This document shows, piece by piece, positions 48,532 to 56,480 of a DNA stretch of 64,000 bases. Below the pieces are notes generated by a model. The model made no database searches and was not told where the DNA came from. It saw only the letters and a list, made by a program, of their open reading frames with translations. Both the position numbers and the translations under genes were made by a program. The DNA lies in assembly GCF_036250695.1 (NCBI RefSeq), contig NZ_CP109427.1, forward strand, positions 3,534,001 to 3,598,000, given 5' to 3'. Source of the DNA: Streptomyces sp. NBC_01497. Its GTDB lineage: Bacteria > Actinomycetota > Actinomycetes > Streptomycetales > Streptomycetaceae. Position 1 is the first letter of the stretch; each line of letters opens with the position of its first letter.

Positions 48532-48548
48532 TGTGCACGTGCATCTGC
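48532..48548 (+). promoter_or_regulatory. WhiJ-module shared element, copy A
   Basis: TGTGCACGTGCATCTGC, with core palindrome TGCACGTGCA, lies in the 319-bp divergent gap (48346-48664) between the XRE gene and the ATPase gene, 117 bp before the ATPase start. Further TGCAT half-sites follow at about 48552 and 48565. A copy differing at one base (TGTGCACGTGCATCCGC) lies before the DUF397 gene. No other gene is present in the gap. Confidence 0.65.
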
Positions 48549-48664
48549 CCTTGCATCCATCGGCTGCATTCGCAACCATGGCTGGCGCAGACCTCTGCGC
48601 AAGTACCACGTGTGGCCCGTGTCACTGATGTGTGGACACGGCCGCCGAATCCCGGGAGCCTCGT

Positions 48665-49204
48665 ATGGGGACGAATGGATCGACCGTGCTCGCGCCGTTA
48701 CGGCAGGGCCTACCGCCGATCGATCCCTCCGGCGCGGCCGGAGCGGCCTCGTGCTCGCTCCCCGCGCGCTACGAGGCCGTGCGCTCGGCGCGGGAGTTCA
48801 CCCGTACGACGCTCGGACAGTGGATGCTCGACGACCGGTTCGACGATGTCGCTCTCGTGGTCTCCGAACTCGTCACCAACGCCCTGCGGCACGCGGTGCC
48901 CGACGCGGCACCCACGGGCCGGGACCGCCCGGTACGACTCCATCTGATGCGGTGGGCCACCCGGTTGGTGTGCGCCGTGCGCGACCCGAGCCGGGTCAGC
49001 CCCGAGGCACAGGAACCTGACGCCGCCTGCGCGGCCGAGTCGGGTCGCGGGCTGTTCCTCGTCGAATCGTTCAGCGACACCTGGGGCTGGCACCCGCTTG
49101 AGGGAACACTCAGCGGCAAGGTCGTGTGGGCCGTGTTCTTCCTGCGCACCCCCGAAGTGCCGGCGGGAGCCCTGCCGGGGCCCGCCCTGCCGGTGGAGGA
49201 CTGA
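48665..49204 (+). CDS. Histidine-kinase-like ATPase (RsbW/anti-sigma type)
   Basis: 179 residues. A HATPase_c_2 domain of the RsbW/SpoIIAB class: YEAVRSAREFTRTTLGQW, then the N box LVVSELVTNALRHAV and GRGLFLVESFSDTWGW (G box). There is no dimerisation/phosphoacceptor domain. Such proteins act as anti-sigma or switch kinases, or as abaA-like partners in WhiJ modules. ATG at 48665 has GGGAGCC upstream; GTG at 48632 would add 11 residues. A bidirectional terminator follows. Confidence 0.9.
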   Translation: MGTNGSTVLAPLRQGLPPIDPSGAAGAASCSLPARYEAVRSAREFTRTTLGQWMLDDRFDDVALVVSELVTNALRHAVPDAAPTGRDRPVRLHLMRWATRLVCAVRDPSRVSPEAQEPDAACAAESGRGLFLVESFSDTWGWHPLEGTLSGKVVWAVFFLRTPEVPAGALPGPALPVED

Positions 49205-49249
49205 CGGCCACCGCGCTCGCCACGGCCCGCGCCTGCGGCCCCACGGCAC

Positions 49250-49295
49250 GAAGACGACCGCGGGCCCGCCCAGGGGCGGGTCCGCGGTCGTCTTC
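49250..49295. terminator. Bidirectional terminator between the ATPase and DUF397 genes
   Basis: A 21-bp stem (49250-49270 with 49275-49295) with loop CAGG and a single G-T pair. It lies between two converging genes and its arms start and end with GAAGAC/GTCTTC, giving A/T-rich bases at both exits. Confidence 0.85.
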
Positions 49296-49365
49296 CTGAA
49301 GGGTGCGGGGCGTTCCCACATGCGCGCGCCGCGCCGGTCACGCGGGCGCGCGCGCTGCCGCGCCG

Positions 49366-49608
49366 TCAGATCGCGGCGGACAGGTGGTCGAATTCGCCCG
49401 CCTTGATACCGAGGAGCATGGCCTCGATCTCCGCCGGCGTGTACACGAGCGCCGGGCCTTCGGGGAAGCGGGAATTGCGTACGGCCACCTGGCCGCCGGG
49501 CAGTTTCGCGAACTCGACGCAGGTTCCCTGCGAGTTGCTGAAACCGCTCTTCTGCCAGGCGGCATCGGTCAGTTCGGCCGCCGCCATGCCGTTGTATGCG
49601 TGATGCAC
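49366..49608 (-). CDS. DUF397-family protein
   Basis: 80 residues. The DUF397 pattern is complete: LTDAAWQKSGFSNSQGTCVEFAKLPGGQVAVRNSRFPEGPALVYTPAEIEAMLLGIKAGEFDHL. These small proteins are encoded beside WhiJ-type regulators and are thought to modulate them, in a toxin-antitoxin-like relation. GTG at 49608 has GGGGAG six bases upstream. A -10-like TATGAT (minus strand, 49659-49654) and the shared TGTGCACGTGCATCCGC element lie upstream. Confidence 0.93.
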   Translation of the reverse strand: MHHAYNGMAAAELTDAAWQKSGFSNSQGTCVEFAKLPGGQVAVRNSRFPEGPALVYTPAEIEAMLLGIKAGEFDHLSAAI

Positions 49609-49684
49609 GGATATCTCCCCGGAGTTGCAAGGTAGGGCTGACAACTGAGGCGGATCATAGCGGGGTTCACGTGCCGCTGCATGT

Positions 49685-49701
49685 GCGGATGCACGTGCAC
49701 A
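49685..49701 (-). promoter_or_regulatory. WhiJ-module shared element, copy B
   Basis: On the minus strand TGTGCACGTGCATCCGC, 77 bp before the DUF397 GTG and just upstream of the inferred -35 region (the -10-like TATGAT is at 49659-49654). It differs by one base from copy A at 48532-48548. ACATGCAG and CACGTG half-sites follow. Confidence 0.65.
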
Positions 49702-50486
49702 GGCCGTATTCTCATGATTACAAACGCTAAGAAACTCTTCCGGTGCGCTGAGTGAACAGAGCGTCCGAGCGTCCGGGCTGCGACGACGTCACGGATTGCG
49801 ACTCCGCCGCTGCACTGCGAAGCGGTACGACAGCAAAGCCGCCTGCCACGCACGTGTCGCTCTCGCGGGTTGACGCACGCGCCGCGCACCCATCCGGGCG
49901 GCCCCGACGGCCGCGCTCCTTTCCCTGATCGGAAAGGAACTCCCCGTAGTAGATCAGTATCTTTGCTGTCGATATACATAATTCCCCGCCTGTTCCCGTC
50001 GATTGGCGCGGCGCGGATAGCGAGCGGCACGCTTTTCTCGTGCGGAAGTCGAGGCGACGGGTGGACGCCCCGGGGCGCCCCGGGCGGCCGGGCGGCGCCC
50101 CGGAAAGCCGCCGCCACCTGCGGAGCCGCCCACCCCCGCAGCCACCCGCGCAATCCCCCACCCGCATTCCCGCGTTCCCGCGCACTCGCGCACTCGCGCA
50201 CCGGACGGAAGCGGGGCGGGCAGGTGCCCGCGGGGCGGACCGGTGCCGCGCGTGGCCGCCTCTGCCCGCGTGGCCGCCTCAGGAGATCCGCACGCTCACG
50301 CGGACGCGCCATCGGGCAGCGGGCAGCGGGCAGCGGGCAGCGGGCAGGCCGCCGTGCCCGGTTCTCTGCCTGGCGACTTCAAGTCGTCCTGGTAGCTTGG
50401 CGGTCGTTCGGCGATCCGATGATCCGGCGATCCGGTCACTCTTGAGCGAGCCGGTGACCCTCAGGTGACTCTCAGGGGGCGTGATC
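49702..50486. other. Gene-free stretch with an A/T-rich patch and a 7-bp tandem repeat
   Basis: About 785 bp between the DUF397 promoter and the lipoprotein gene. The segment 49945-49985 is markedly A/T-rich for this genome and follows an 8-bp hairpin TCCTTTCC/GGAAAGGA (49917-49938). CGGGCAG repeats exactly five times at 50313-50347, and GATCCG units recur near 50413-50435. Frames here have poor bias and no convincing ribosome sites, so no gene is called. Confidence 0.6.
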
Positions 50487-51134
50487 GTGCGCAGGTTCAC
50501 AGGCACCGCGGCTGTCGCCGCGGCCGGGACGGCTCTTGCGGCTCTGCTGCTGACGGGATGCGGTGGCGGCGGCTCGAACGACGGTGGGGCGACGGCTCAC
50601 AGCGGGGGCGCGAGCGCTGCGAGCACGCCCCCGAGCACCGGCACAGGCACAGACGCCGGCACGGGCACGGGCACGAGCACCGGCACGGGCGGGTCCTCAT
50701 CCATGGCGCCGCCGAGTACCCATCCGCCGTCCCCCGCGGCAGGTTCGGGCCCCGGCTCCGCGACCGTCGCGCAGGTTTCAGCCCGGCTCGCGGGCAGCTG
50801 GCAGGGCGAGACGGACGGCAGCATCGTCACGCTGGCGGTCAAGGGCGTGCAGGCGGTGGTGATCGCCGACGGCCACGTCTGCCAGGGCACGATCCAGGAC
50901 ATGGGCGTACCCATGCTGGCGATGACGTGCACGGACGGCGACAAGAACCGCGTGATGGGCATCGTGCAGTCCAACGACGGCAGGACCGCGGTCATCGCCT
51001 GGGGGGACACCAAGCGGGACACGCTCAAGAAGGCGCGGGCCGTCCCGTCCAAGGCCCCCTCGGTGATGCCCTCGCTCCCGGGCGGCGGGCTGCCGTCGGG
51101 CAGCCTGCCCTCGGCGGGCCCGTCACTGCCGTAG
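50487..51134 (+). CDS. Lipoprotein, hypothetical
   Basis: 215 residues. A signal peptide with lipobox (ALLLTGC, about 20-26) predicts lipidation and anchoring outside the membrane. A Gly/Ser/Thr-rich linker (about 27-90) follows. The folded part is near 92-165 (VSARLAGSWQGETDGSIVTLAVKGVQAVVIADGHVCQGTIQ), and the end is Pro/Ser-rich. The folded part could be a small beta-barrel; no family is recognised. GTG at 50487 is preferred because AGGGGG precedes it by about seven bases; GTG at 50481 is too close to it. Confidence 0.82.
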   Translation: MRRFTGTAAVAAAGTALAALLLTGCGGGGSNDGGATAHSGGASAASTPPSTGTGTDAGTGTGTSTGTGGSSSMAPPSTHPPSPAAGSGPGSATVAQVSARLAGSWQGETDGSIVTLAVKGVQAVVIADGHVCQGTIQDMGVPMLAMTCTDGDKNRVMGIVQSNDGRTAVIAWGDTKRDTLKKARAVPSKAPSVMPSLPGGGLPSGSLPSAGPSLP

Positions 51135-51299
51135 CCCCTCAGTACGCGGGGCGGGATCCGCGCCGCCGGGTGCCCCCACCCCTTGCCCCCGCGCCGCGCG
51201 AGGGCGGGCGGGACGCCTGTGGCGACCGCCCTCCGGCGCCGGGATCCGGGCGGACACGTTTTGTTGTCCACAGGCTGTGGACAAAGCGACAGGAGGACC

Positions 51300-51851
51300 A
51301 TGGGCGAGAACAAGCAGCGGATGCTGGCGGGCGACTGGTACATCGCGGACGACGACGAACTCGCCGAGGACAACCGGCGGCGCTTCGAACTCTGCGCGGC
51401 GTACAACGACGTGACGGCGACCGACGCGGAGCGCCGGGGCGCCCTGGAGCAGTTGCTCGGCTCGGTGGGCGAAGGCGTGGCGATCCGGCCGCCGTTCCAG
51501 TGCGACTACGGCTCGTACATCTCCATCGGGGCCCGGACGTTCGTCAACTTCAACGCCGTCTTCCTGGATGTGGCCCCCATCACCATCGGCGCCGACTGCC
51601 AATTCGGCCCCCATGTGCAGCTCCTGACGCCCGGCCATGAACTGGACACGGAGCGCCGCCGGGCTGGCTGGGAGAACGGGACGCCCATCACGATCGGCGA
51701 CAACGTCTGGCTCGGTGGCGGTGTGATCGTCTGCCCGGGCGTGACCATCGGCGAGAACACCGTGGTCGGCGCCGGCTCCGTGGTCACCAAGGACCTTCCG
51801 GCCGGGGTGCTGGCGGTCGGCAATCCGGCCCGGATCGTCCGGGAGCTGTGA
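51300..51851 (+). CDS. Maltose/galactoside O-acetyltransferase-family enzyme
   Basis: 183 residues. A Mac-type N-terminal segment (MLAGDWYIADDDELAEDNRRRFELCAAYN) is followed by left-handed beta-helix hexapeptide repeats (YISIGARTFVNFNAVFLDVAPITIGADCQFGPHVQLL; ITIGDNVWLGGGVIVCPGVTIGENTVVGAGSVVTKDLP). The catalytic His of the family is in LLTPGHELD. It transfers acetyl from acetyl-CoA to a sugar hydroxyl. ATG has an ideal AGGAGG site. Its 3' end overlaps the converging ATPase gene by 68 bp. Confidence 0.93.
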   Translation: MGENKQRMLAGDWYIADDDELAEDNRRRFELCAAYNDVTATDAERRGALEQLLGSVGEGVAIRPPFQCDYGSYISIGARTFVNFNAVFLDVAPITIGADCQFGPHVQLLTPGHELDTERRRAGWENGTPITIGDNVWLGGGVIVCPGVTIGENTVVGAGSVVTKDLPAGVLAVGNPARIVREL

Positions 51852-52344
51852 GCTCGCCCGCCCGGGTCGCGGGAACGACGGCCACCGGCGCGAACTCGCA
51901 CCACACGACCTTGCCGCGCCGCCCGCGCGCACAGTCCCCCCAGTCCGCCGCGAGCCCCGTGACGAGCAGCAGCCCCCGCCCCTGAACCGCCTCCGCGTCG
52001 ACCGACTCGATCCCCGTCGGCCAGCACGGAGGTGTACGGGAGGGGTCCCCGACCTCGACCCGCAGTCGCTCCCCCGCCCCGAGCAGGGCCAGCGAGACGG
52101 CACCGCGGGTGCAGCCGCAGGGGCAGACCCCGTGGCGGACGGCGTTGGTGACCAGTTCGCTGACCGCCAGCTCGACGGTCGCCGCGAGGTCACTCTCCAC
52201 ACCGCGCGCCGCCAGGGTCTCCCGCGCGTGTCTTCGCGCCCGGAAGACCGCCTCCGGCTTGTGCGGCAGGGGCAGCCGGGTCAGCGGCAGCCAGGGCCGC
52301 TCCGGGTGAAACACGTCGTGCACAAGTCCACTGTCGGTGAGCAT
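51784..52344 (-). CDS. Histidine-kinase-like ATPase (second RsbW-type protein)
   Basis: 186 residues. A HATPase_c_2 domain with ATVELAVSELVTNAVRHGV (N box), LRVEVGDPS and QGRGLLLVTGLAADWG. Three Cys cluster in GVCPCGCTRG just after the N box, which is uncommon for the family. It is paralogous to the ATPase at 48665. The last ~25 residues are Pro/Arg-rich and overlap the acetyltransferase 3' end. ATG at 52344; an in-frame upstream start exists at 52380. Confidence 0.87.
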   Translation of the reverse strand: MLTDSGLVHDVFHPERPWLPLTRLPLPHKPEAVFRARRHARETLAARGVESDLAATVELAVSELVTNAVRHGVCPCGCTRGAVSLALLGAGERLRVEVGDPSRTPPCWPTGIESVDAEAVQGRGLLLVTGLAADWGDCARGRRGKVVWCEFAPVAVVPATRAGELTAPGRSGPDCRPPAPRPEGPW

Positions 52345-52346
52345 CG

Positions 52347-52400
52347 TCACTCTCGGACATCGATAGGTCACGGAAAGCAACCCATGGTGCCCGAGAGTGA
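52347..52400. repeat. 10-bp inverted repeat upstream of the second ATPase
   Basis: TCACTCTCGG (52347-52356) and CCGAGAGTGA (52391-52400) are exact complements 34 bp apart, just upstream of the ATPase start codon. They could form a leader hairpin or paired binding sites. Apart from this, the interval 52345-52622 holds no gene. Confidence 0.5.
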
Positions 52401-52622
52401 TGCGGATGTGCCACCGCCGTACGAGGCGTCTTCGGGGCGGTCAGGCCGCCCCGGCTCGACGAGAGCCGCCTTCCCGCCCCGTCCTCAAGGACCGGCCGGA
52501 CCCGCGGGAACCACGCGGGCCACAGGGTCCGGACCCAGCCCCGGCGACGTGACGGACCGGCAGGGGCCCTGCGGGCGGCCCGGCCGGACCGGCCGGACCT
52601 GCAGGACCGCTACGGGGAGGTC

Positions 52623-53534
52623 CTACGGAACGATCACCAGCTTGCCGGGCGCGTGGCCGTCCTCGCTCTCGCGCTGCGCCTCGCCGCTCTCGTCCAGCCC
52701 GAACGTACGGGCGATGCGCAGGCGCAGCTTGCCGTCCGCGACGAGGGCCAGGTTCGCGGCGAGGTTGGCGCGCTGCTGCTCCGGCGTTCCGCCGCCTGCG
52801 GAGAAGGGCACGCCCAGCTTCTGCGCGTCCATGTCGGCGATGGTGACGACCCGGTCCGTGGTGCCGCCACGCAACTCGATGGCGTCCGGCAGATCACCCT
52901 TGCCCGCGGTGTCGAACACCGCGTCCACCCCCTTCGGCGCCGCCTCCCGTACGCGCTCGACCTGCCCTTCCCCGTACGCGACGGGCGTGGCGCCGATCTC
53001 CCGCACATAGGCGTGGTTGGCGGGCGAGGCCGTGCCGACGACCGTCGCGCCGAGAGCCACCGCGAGCTGTACGGCGACGGAACCGACCGCGCCGGCCGCG
53101 CCGTGGATGAGGAGCGTCTCGCCGCTCTTGACGTCGAGTTCCCCGAGGACGCGGCGCGCGGTCTCCCCGGCGACCGGGACCGCGACGGCCTCGGTCCACG
53201 GGACGCCCGCGGGCTTCTTGGTCGCGTTGGTCATGACGGCGTGCTCCGCGTACGCACCGGAAGCCCAGCCGACCACCTCGTCGCCCACCGCGAAGTCGGT
53301 GACACCCTCGCCGACCTCGTCCACCACGCCCGCGGCCTCCAGGCCCGGGATCGCGGGGAGCTCGGTCGGGATCATCTGCTGCATCCATCCGTGGCGGATC
53401 TTCCAGTCCATCGGATTGACGCCGGCCGCCTTGACCGCGATGCGGATCTGGCCGGGGCCGGGGTGCGGCGTGTCGACTTCCCCCTGGTGCAGCACCTCGG
53501 GACCGCCGAACTCCTCGTACACAGTCGCCTTCAT
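52623..53534 (-). CDS. NADP-dependent quinone oxidoreductase-like (MDR superfamily, zinc-free)
   Basis: 303 residues. The GroES-like half includes EEFGGPEVLHQGEVDTPHPGPGQIRIAVKAAGVNPMDWKIRHG. The Rossmann half has LLIHGAAGAVGSVAVQLAVALGATVVGTASPANHAYVREIGA. Zinc-ligand cysteines are missing, as in QOR/CurA-type reductases. A perfect ACTTGA-N4-TCAAGT operator-like site lies 92 bp upstream, in the gap shared with the divergent polymerase gene. Confidence 0.92.
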   Translation of the reverse strand: MKATVYEEFGGPEVLHQGEVDTPHPGPGQIRIAVKAAGVNPMDWKIRHGWMQQMIPTELPAIPGLEAAGVVDEVGEGVTDFAVGDEVVGWASGAYAEHAVMTNATKKPAGVPWTEAVAVPVAGETARRVLGELDVKSGETLLIHGAAGAVGSVAVQLAVALGATVVGTASPANHAYVREIGATPVAYGEGQVERVREAAPKGVDAVFDTAGKGDLPDAIELRGGTTDRVVTIADMDAQKLGVPFSAGGGTPEQQRANLAANLALVADGKLRLRIARTFGLDESGEAQRESEDGHAPGKLVIVP

Positions 53535-53625
53535 CGTGACCTCCGCGTATCGCGTTGTTCCGTAGGGATGTGCGTCACTGCGTTGTCCTCACTACCAGCC
53601 TGCGGCCCCGAAGGCCCGACGGCTC

Positions 53626-53641
53626 ACTTGAAGTATCAAGT
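53626..53641. promoter_or_regulatory. Operator-like inverted repeat in the qor-like/polA-like divergent promoter
   Basis: ACTTGAAGTATCAAGT has two perfect 6-bp arms with a 4-bp centre. Sites of this form are typical of HxlR/MarR-type redox regulators that control quinone reductases. No such regulator is encoded within several kb, so the cognate factor would act in trans. Confidence 0.5.
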
Positions 53642-53711
53642 TTTGGTCCGGCGGCTTTGTTCCCGGTTCGCCGCCGGAGCTTTGTCAGACCCTGCTGCGA
53701 GACTCGATCCC

Positions 53712-55391
53712 ATGACCGAACCCACCGCGCGCTGGGCGCTGGCACCGCTGGACGACGGGGGCGCGCTGCTCGCGCCGCTCGCCGCCGACGGCTCCGCCGT
53801 CGGGCCCGTGGTGCGGGAGCCGGACCTCGTCGCGGCAGTGCGGTCGCGGCCCGGTGTGGCGCGATGGGTGTGGCGCTCCACGCCCGAGGTCTACCCCCGG
53901 CTGCGCGCCGCGGGCGTGCGCGTCGAGCGGTGCTACGACATCGAGGCGGCCGAGCAGCTGCTCCTCGGGCACGAAGGGAGGCTGGGCGAGCCCCGCTCAG
54001 CGGCGGCCGCGTGGGCGCGGCTGCGGAGGGCGCCCGTACCGCCGGATCCGTTGCCGCGGTCGGCGGAGCCCGGCTCACAGTCCTCCCTGTTCGAGCCGAA
54101 GGCCGGTTCCGACGTGCCCTTCGACGGCCTCCTCGCGGTCTACGAGGAGCAGCAGCGCCGCCACGGCCTCGCCGAACATCCGGGCAGGATGCGACTGCTG
54201 ACGGCATCCGAGTCCGCGGGCATGCTCGTCGCCGGCGACTTGCGCGCCGCGGGCCTGCCGTGGCGGGCCGACCTGCACCGGGCCGTGCTGGACGAGCTGC
54301 TCGGCGAGCGCTACCCGGGCGGCGGGGAGCCGCGCCGCCTCGCGGAGCTGGCGGACGCGGTCTCGGAGGCGTTCGGCCACCGGGTGCGGCCCGACCTCCC
54401 CGCGGAGGTGGTGAAGGCGTTCGCCCGGGCGGGCGTGCAGATCAAGTCCACCCGGCGGTGGGAGCTGGAGAAGGTGGACCACCCGGCGGTGGAGCCACTG
54501 ATCCAGTACAAGAAGCTGTACCGGATCTGGACGGCGAACGGCTGGACCTGGCTGCAGGACTGGGTGCGGGACGGCCGGTTCCGCCCGGAGTACCAGCCGG
54601 GCGGCACGGTCACCGGCCGTTGGACGACCAACGGCGGCGGCGCCCTGCAGATCCCCCGGGTACTGAGGCGTGCCGTTGTCGCCGACGCCGGCTGGCGGCT
54701 GGTCGTCGCGGACGCGGCACAGATGGAGCCGCGCGTGCTCGCCGCCATCTCCCGCGACCCGGGGCTGATGGAGGCTTCGGGCCACGCGGGCGACCTGTAC
54801 ACGGCGCTGTCGGACCGGGGCTTCGCCGGCGACCGCGCCAAGGCCAAACTCGCGCTGCTCGGCGCGATCTACGGCCAGACCTCCGGCGACGGCCTGAAGA
54901 ACCTCGCGGCACTGCGGCGCCGCTTCCCGCGCGCCGTCGCGTACGTGGACGACGCGGCGCGCGCGGGCGAGGAGGGCCGCCTCGTGCGCACCTGGCTCGG
55001 CCGTACGAGCCCGCGACCGGCGGGCGCACCGGACGACGACGAGGCAGGCGTCCTCCAGGACGACACCACACCGGGCGGCCCCTCGTCGGCGGGCTCCACG
55101 GCGCGGGCCTGGGGCCGCTTCACACGCAACTTCGTGGTGCAGGGCAGCGCGGCCGAGTGGGCGCTGCTGATGCTGGCGGGGCTGCGCGGAGCCCTGACAG
55201 GGATGCGCGCGGAGCTGGTGTTCTTCCAGCACGACGAGGTGATCGTGCACTGCCCTGCCGACGAGACGGAGGCCGTCGCGAAGGCGATCCAGTCGGCGGC
55301 GGACACGGCCGGCACCGCGGCCTTCGGCCCGACACCGGTGCGCTTCGCGTTCACGACCGCGGTGGTGGAGCGGTACTCGGACGCGAAGTAG
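53712..55391 (+). CDS. PolA-like family A DNA polymerase (bifunctional 3'-5' exonuclease/DNA polymerase annotation class)
   Basis: 559 residues, much shorter than Pol I (~900); no 5'-nuclease domain. The polymerase motifs are A, VVADAAQMEPR (about 331-341, with the metal Asp, Gln and Glu); B, RAKAKLALLGAIYG (about 375-388); and C, FFQHDEVIVHC (about 504-514). In motif B the position of Taq Phe667 is Leu, an unusual change in the O-helix that contacts the incoming nucleotide. The N-terminal ~190 residues are a degenerate exonuclease-like region. A longer insertion between motifs B and C is Asp/Gly-rich. Resembles the second PolA of Streptomyces; role in repair is inferred. Confidence 0.9.
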   Translation: MTEPTARWALAPLDDGGALLAPLAADGSAVGPVVREPDLVAAVRSRPGVARWVWRSTPEVYPRLRAAGVRVERCYDIEAAEQLLLGHEGRLGEPRSAAAAWARLRRAPVPPDPLPRSAEPGSQSSLFEPKAGSDVPFDGLLAVYEEQQRRHGLAEHPGRMRLLTASESAGMLVAGDLRAAGLPWRADLHRAVLDELLGERYPGGGEPRRLAELADAVSEAFGHRVRPDLPAEVVKAFARAGVQIKSTRRWELEKVDHPAVEPLIQYKKLYRIWTANGWTWLQDWVRDGRFRPEYQPGGTVTGRWTTNGGGALQIPRVLRRAVVADAGWRLVVADAAQMEPRVLAAISRDPGLMEASGHAGDLYTALSDRGFAGDRAKAKLALLGAIYGQTSGDGLKNLAALRRRFPRAVAYVDDAARAGEEGRLVRTWLGRTSPRPAGAPDDDEAGVLQDDTTPGGPSSAGSTARAWGRFTRNFVVQGSAAEWALLMLAGLRGALTGMRAELVFFQHDEVIVHCPADETEAVAKAIQSAADTAGTAAFGPTPVRFAFTTAVVERYSDAK

Positions 55392-55439
55392 GGCCTCCGC
55401 GTAATCGCGCGCCCCGACAGGACTCATCTCGCTCCGGCG

Positions 55440-56372
55440 TCACAGAGGTTCCGTGAGCAACTCCGCCAAGTGGTCCATGAAGGCGGTGAGCCGTTCCAGC
55501 CGTGATCCGCCGCGGGCGACCCGGAACCCATGGCGGCGGCCCCAGTGGGCGGCCCGTACGGCGTGGAACTGGGCCCAGCGCCTTACGCGTTCGCGATCGA
55601 TCTCGGCCGCCTCGGCGAAGACATCCAGCACGCGATGAACGGCTCTCGGCAGGTCGTCCGCCTCCAGGAGCTTCAGCGCGCGGGACTTGAGCAGTGTGCC
55701 GCCGTCGTATGCGGGATCGCCCGCGTATCCCTTGGGGTCGACGGCCAACCAGGGCTCACGGTCGGCCCGCAGGATGTTCCTGGCATGGAGGTCTCCGTGG
55801 ACGAGCAGGTCCGGCTGGTCGTGGCCCAGCTCATGCATGGTCGACACGGCGGAGTCCACCACCCGTCGCGACATCGTTCCCGCGAACTCCGCCGCTTCCC
55901 GCCGCAGTTGATCCGCCCAGATGTCAGCCTGTTCCCGCAGCCGGGGCAGACCGCGCGGCGCGGGGACAGCCAGCCGGCGATTGATCCGCCCTGCGACCGT
56001 GATCACCTCGTCGCTGTCCTCGACTTCCGCCAGGGTCGACATCCGTACCCGTTCCAGCAGCATCGCGAAACGATCGTCGTGACGCTCGTGCAGCAGCACG
56101 GCTCCGCGCCCGTCCCACGCCGCGAACGTGTCGGGCTCGTGGATGTTGCCGGGGTGCGGGAACGACACCTTCAGCACGGCGGTCCCCTCGGACCGCCGTC
56201 GCACCGGGACGACGACCCCGACGCCGCCGTGCGTCACATCCCCGTCCGGCACGCATTCCCAGCGCTCCATCAACTGTGCCACTGTCGCGGGAAGTTCGTC
56301 GATCCACGCCGCTCCGGGCTCACCTTCGCGATCCACGGTGCCCCGTACGAACGCCTCCGGTACCTCGATCAT
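55440..56372 (-). CDS. Aminoglycoside (streptomycin 6-)phosphotransferase-like kinase
   Basis: 310 residues. APH(6)/streptomycin-kinase family pattern: VPDGDVTHGGVGVVVPVRR, TAVLKVSFPHPGN (ATP-site Lys), catalytic LLVHGDLHARNILRA and metal-binding WLAVDPKGYAGDPAYDGG. Such kinases inactivate streptomycin or hydroxyurea-type substrates, but many chromosomal members have no known resistance role. No antibiotic pathway is adjacent. ATG start at 56372. Confidence 0.88.
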   Translation of the reverse strand: MIEVPEAFVRGTVDREGEPGAAWIDELPATVAQLMERWECVPDGDVTHGGVGVVVPVRRRSEGTAVLKVSFPHPGNIHEPDTFAAWDGRGAVLLHERHDDRFAMLLERVRMSTLAEVEDSDEVITVAGRINRRLAVPAPRGLPRLREQADIWADQLRREAAEFAGTMSRRVVDSAVSTMHELGHDQPDLLVHGDLHARNILRADREPWLAVDPKGYAGDPAYDGGTLLKSRALKLLEADDLPRAVHRVLDVFAEAAEIDRERVRRWAQFHAVRAAHWGRRHGFRVARGGSRLERLTAFMDHLAELLTEPL

Positions 56373-56480
56373 CCGGGCACCCTACGCGCGCCGGACGCGC
56401 CGCGCCCGCAGACGCCGGGCGGTAGGGACGGGACAGGCGACGCCCCGCGGAGCCCGGGCGGCCTTCTCGACGGAGCGAAC

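Noticed and set aside
47476..49701. Considered calling the XRE/DUF397 pair a proven toxin-antitoxin system
   Set aside because: The family has been described as toxin-antitoxin-like, but nothing in the sequence shows toxicity; it is kept as a regulatory module.
49569..50312. Several frames in the gene-free stretch before the lipoprotein gene
   Set aside because: Poor third-position bias, no ribosome sites and stops or rare codons throughout; no homology pattern recognised.
52345..52622. Searched for an HxlR or MarR regulator gene near the quinone reductase
   Set aside because: No such frame exists between the ATPase and reductase genes; the operator-like repeat is therefore reported without a cognate regulator.
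55440..56372. Considered calling the phosphotransferase a streptomycin-resistance gene
   Set aside because: No aminoglycoside pathway or transporter is adjacent, and many chromosomal APH-like kinases have no known resistance function.
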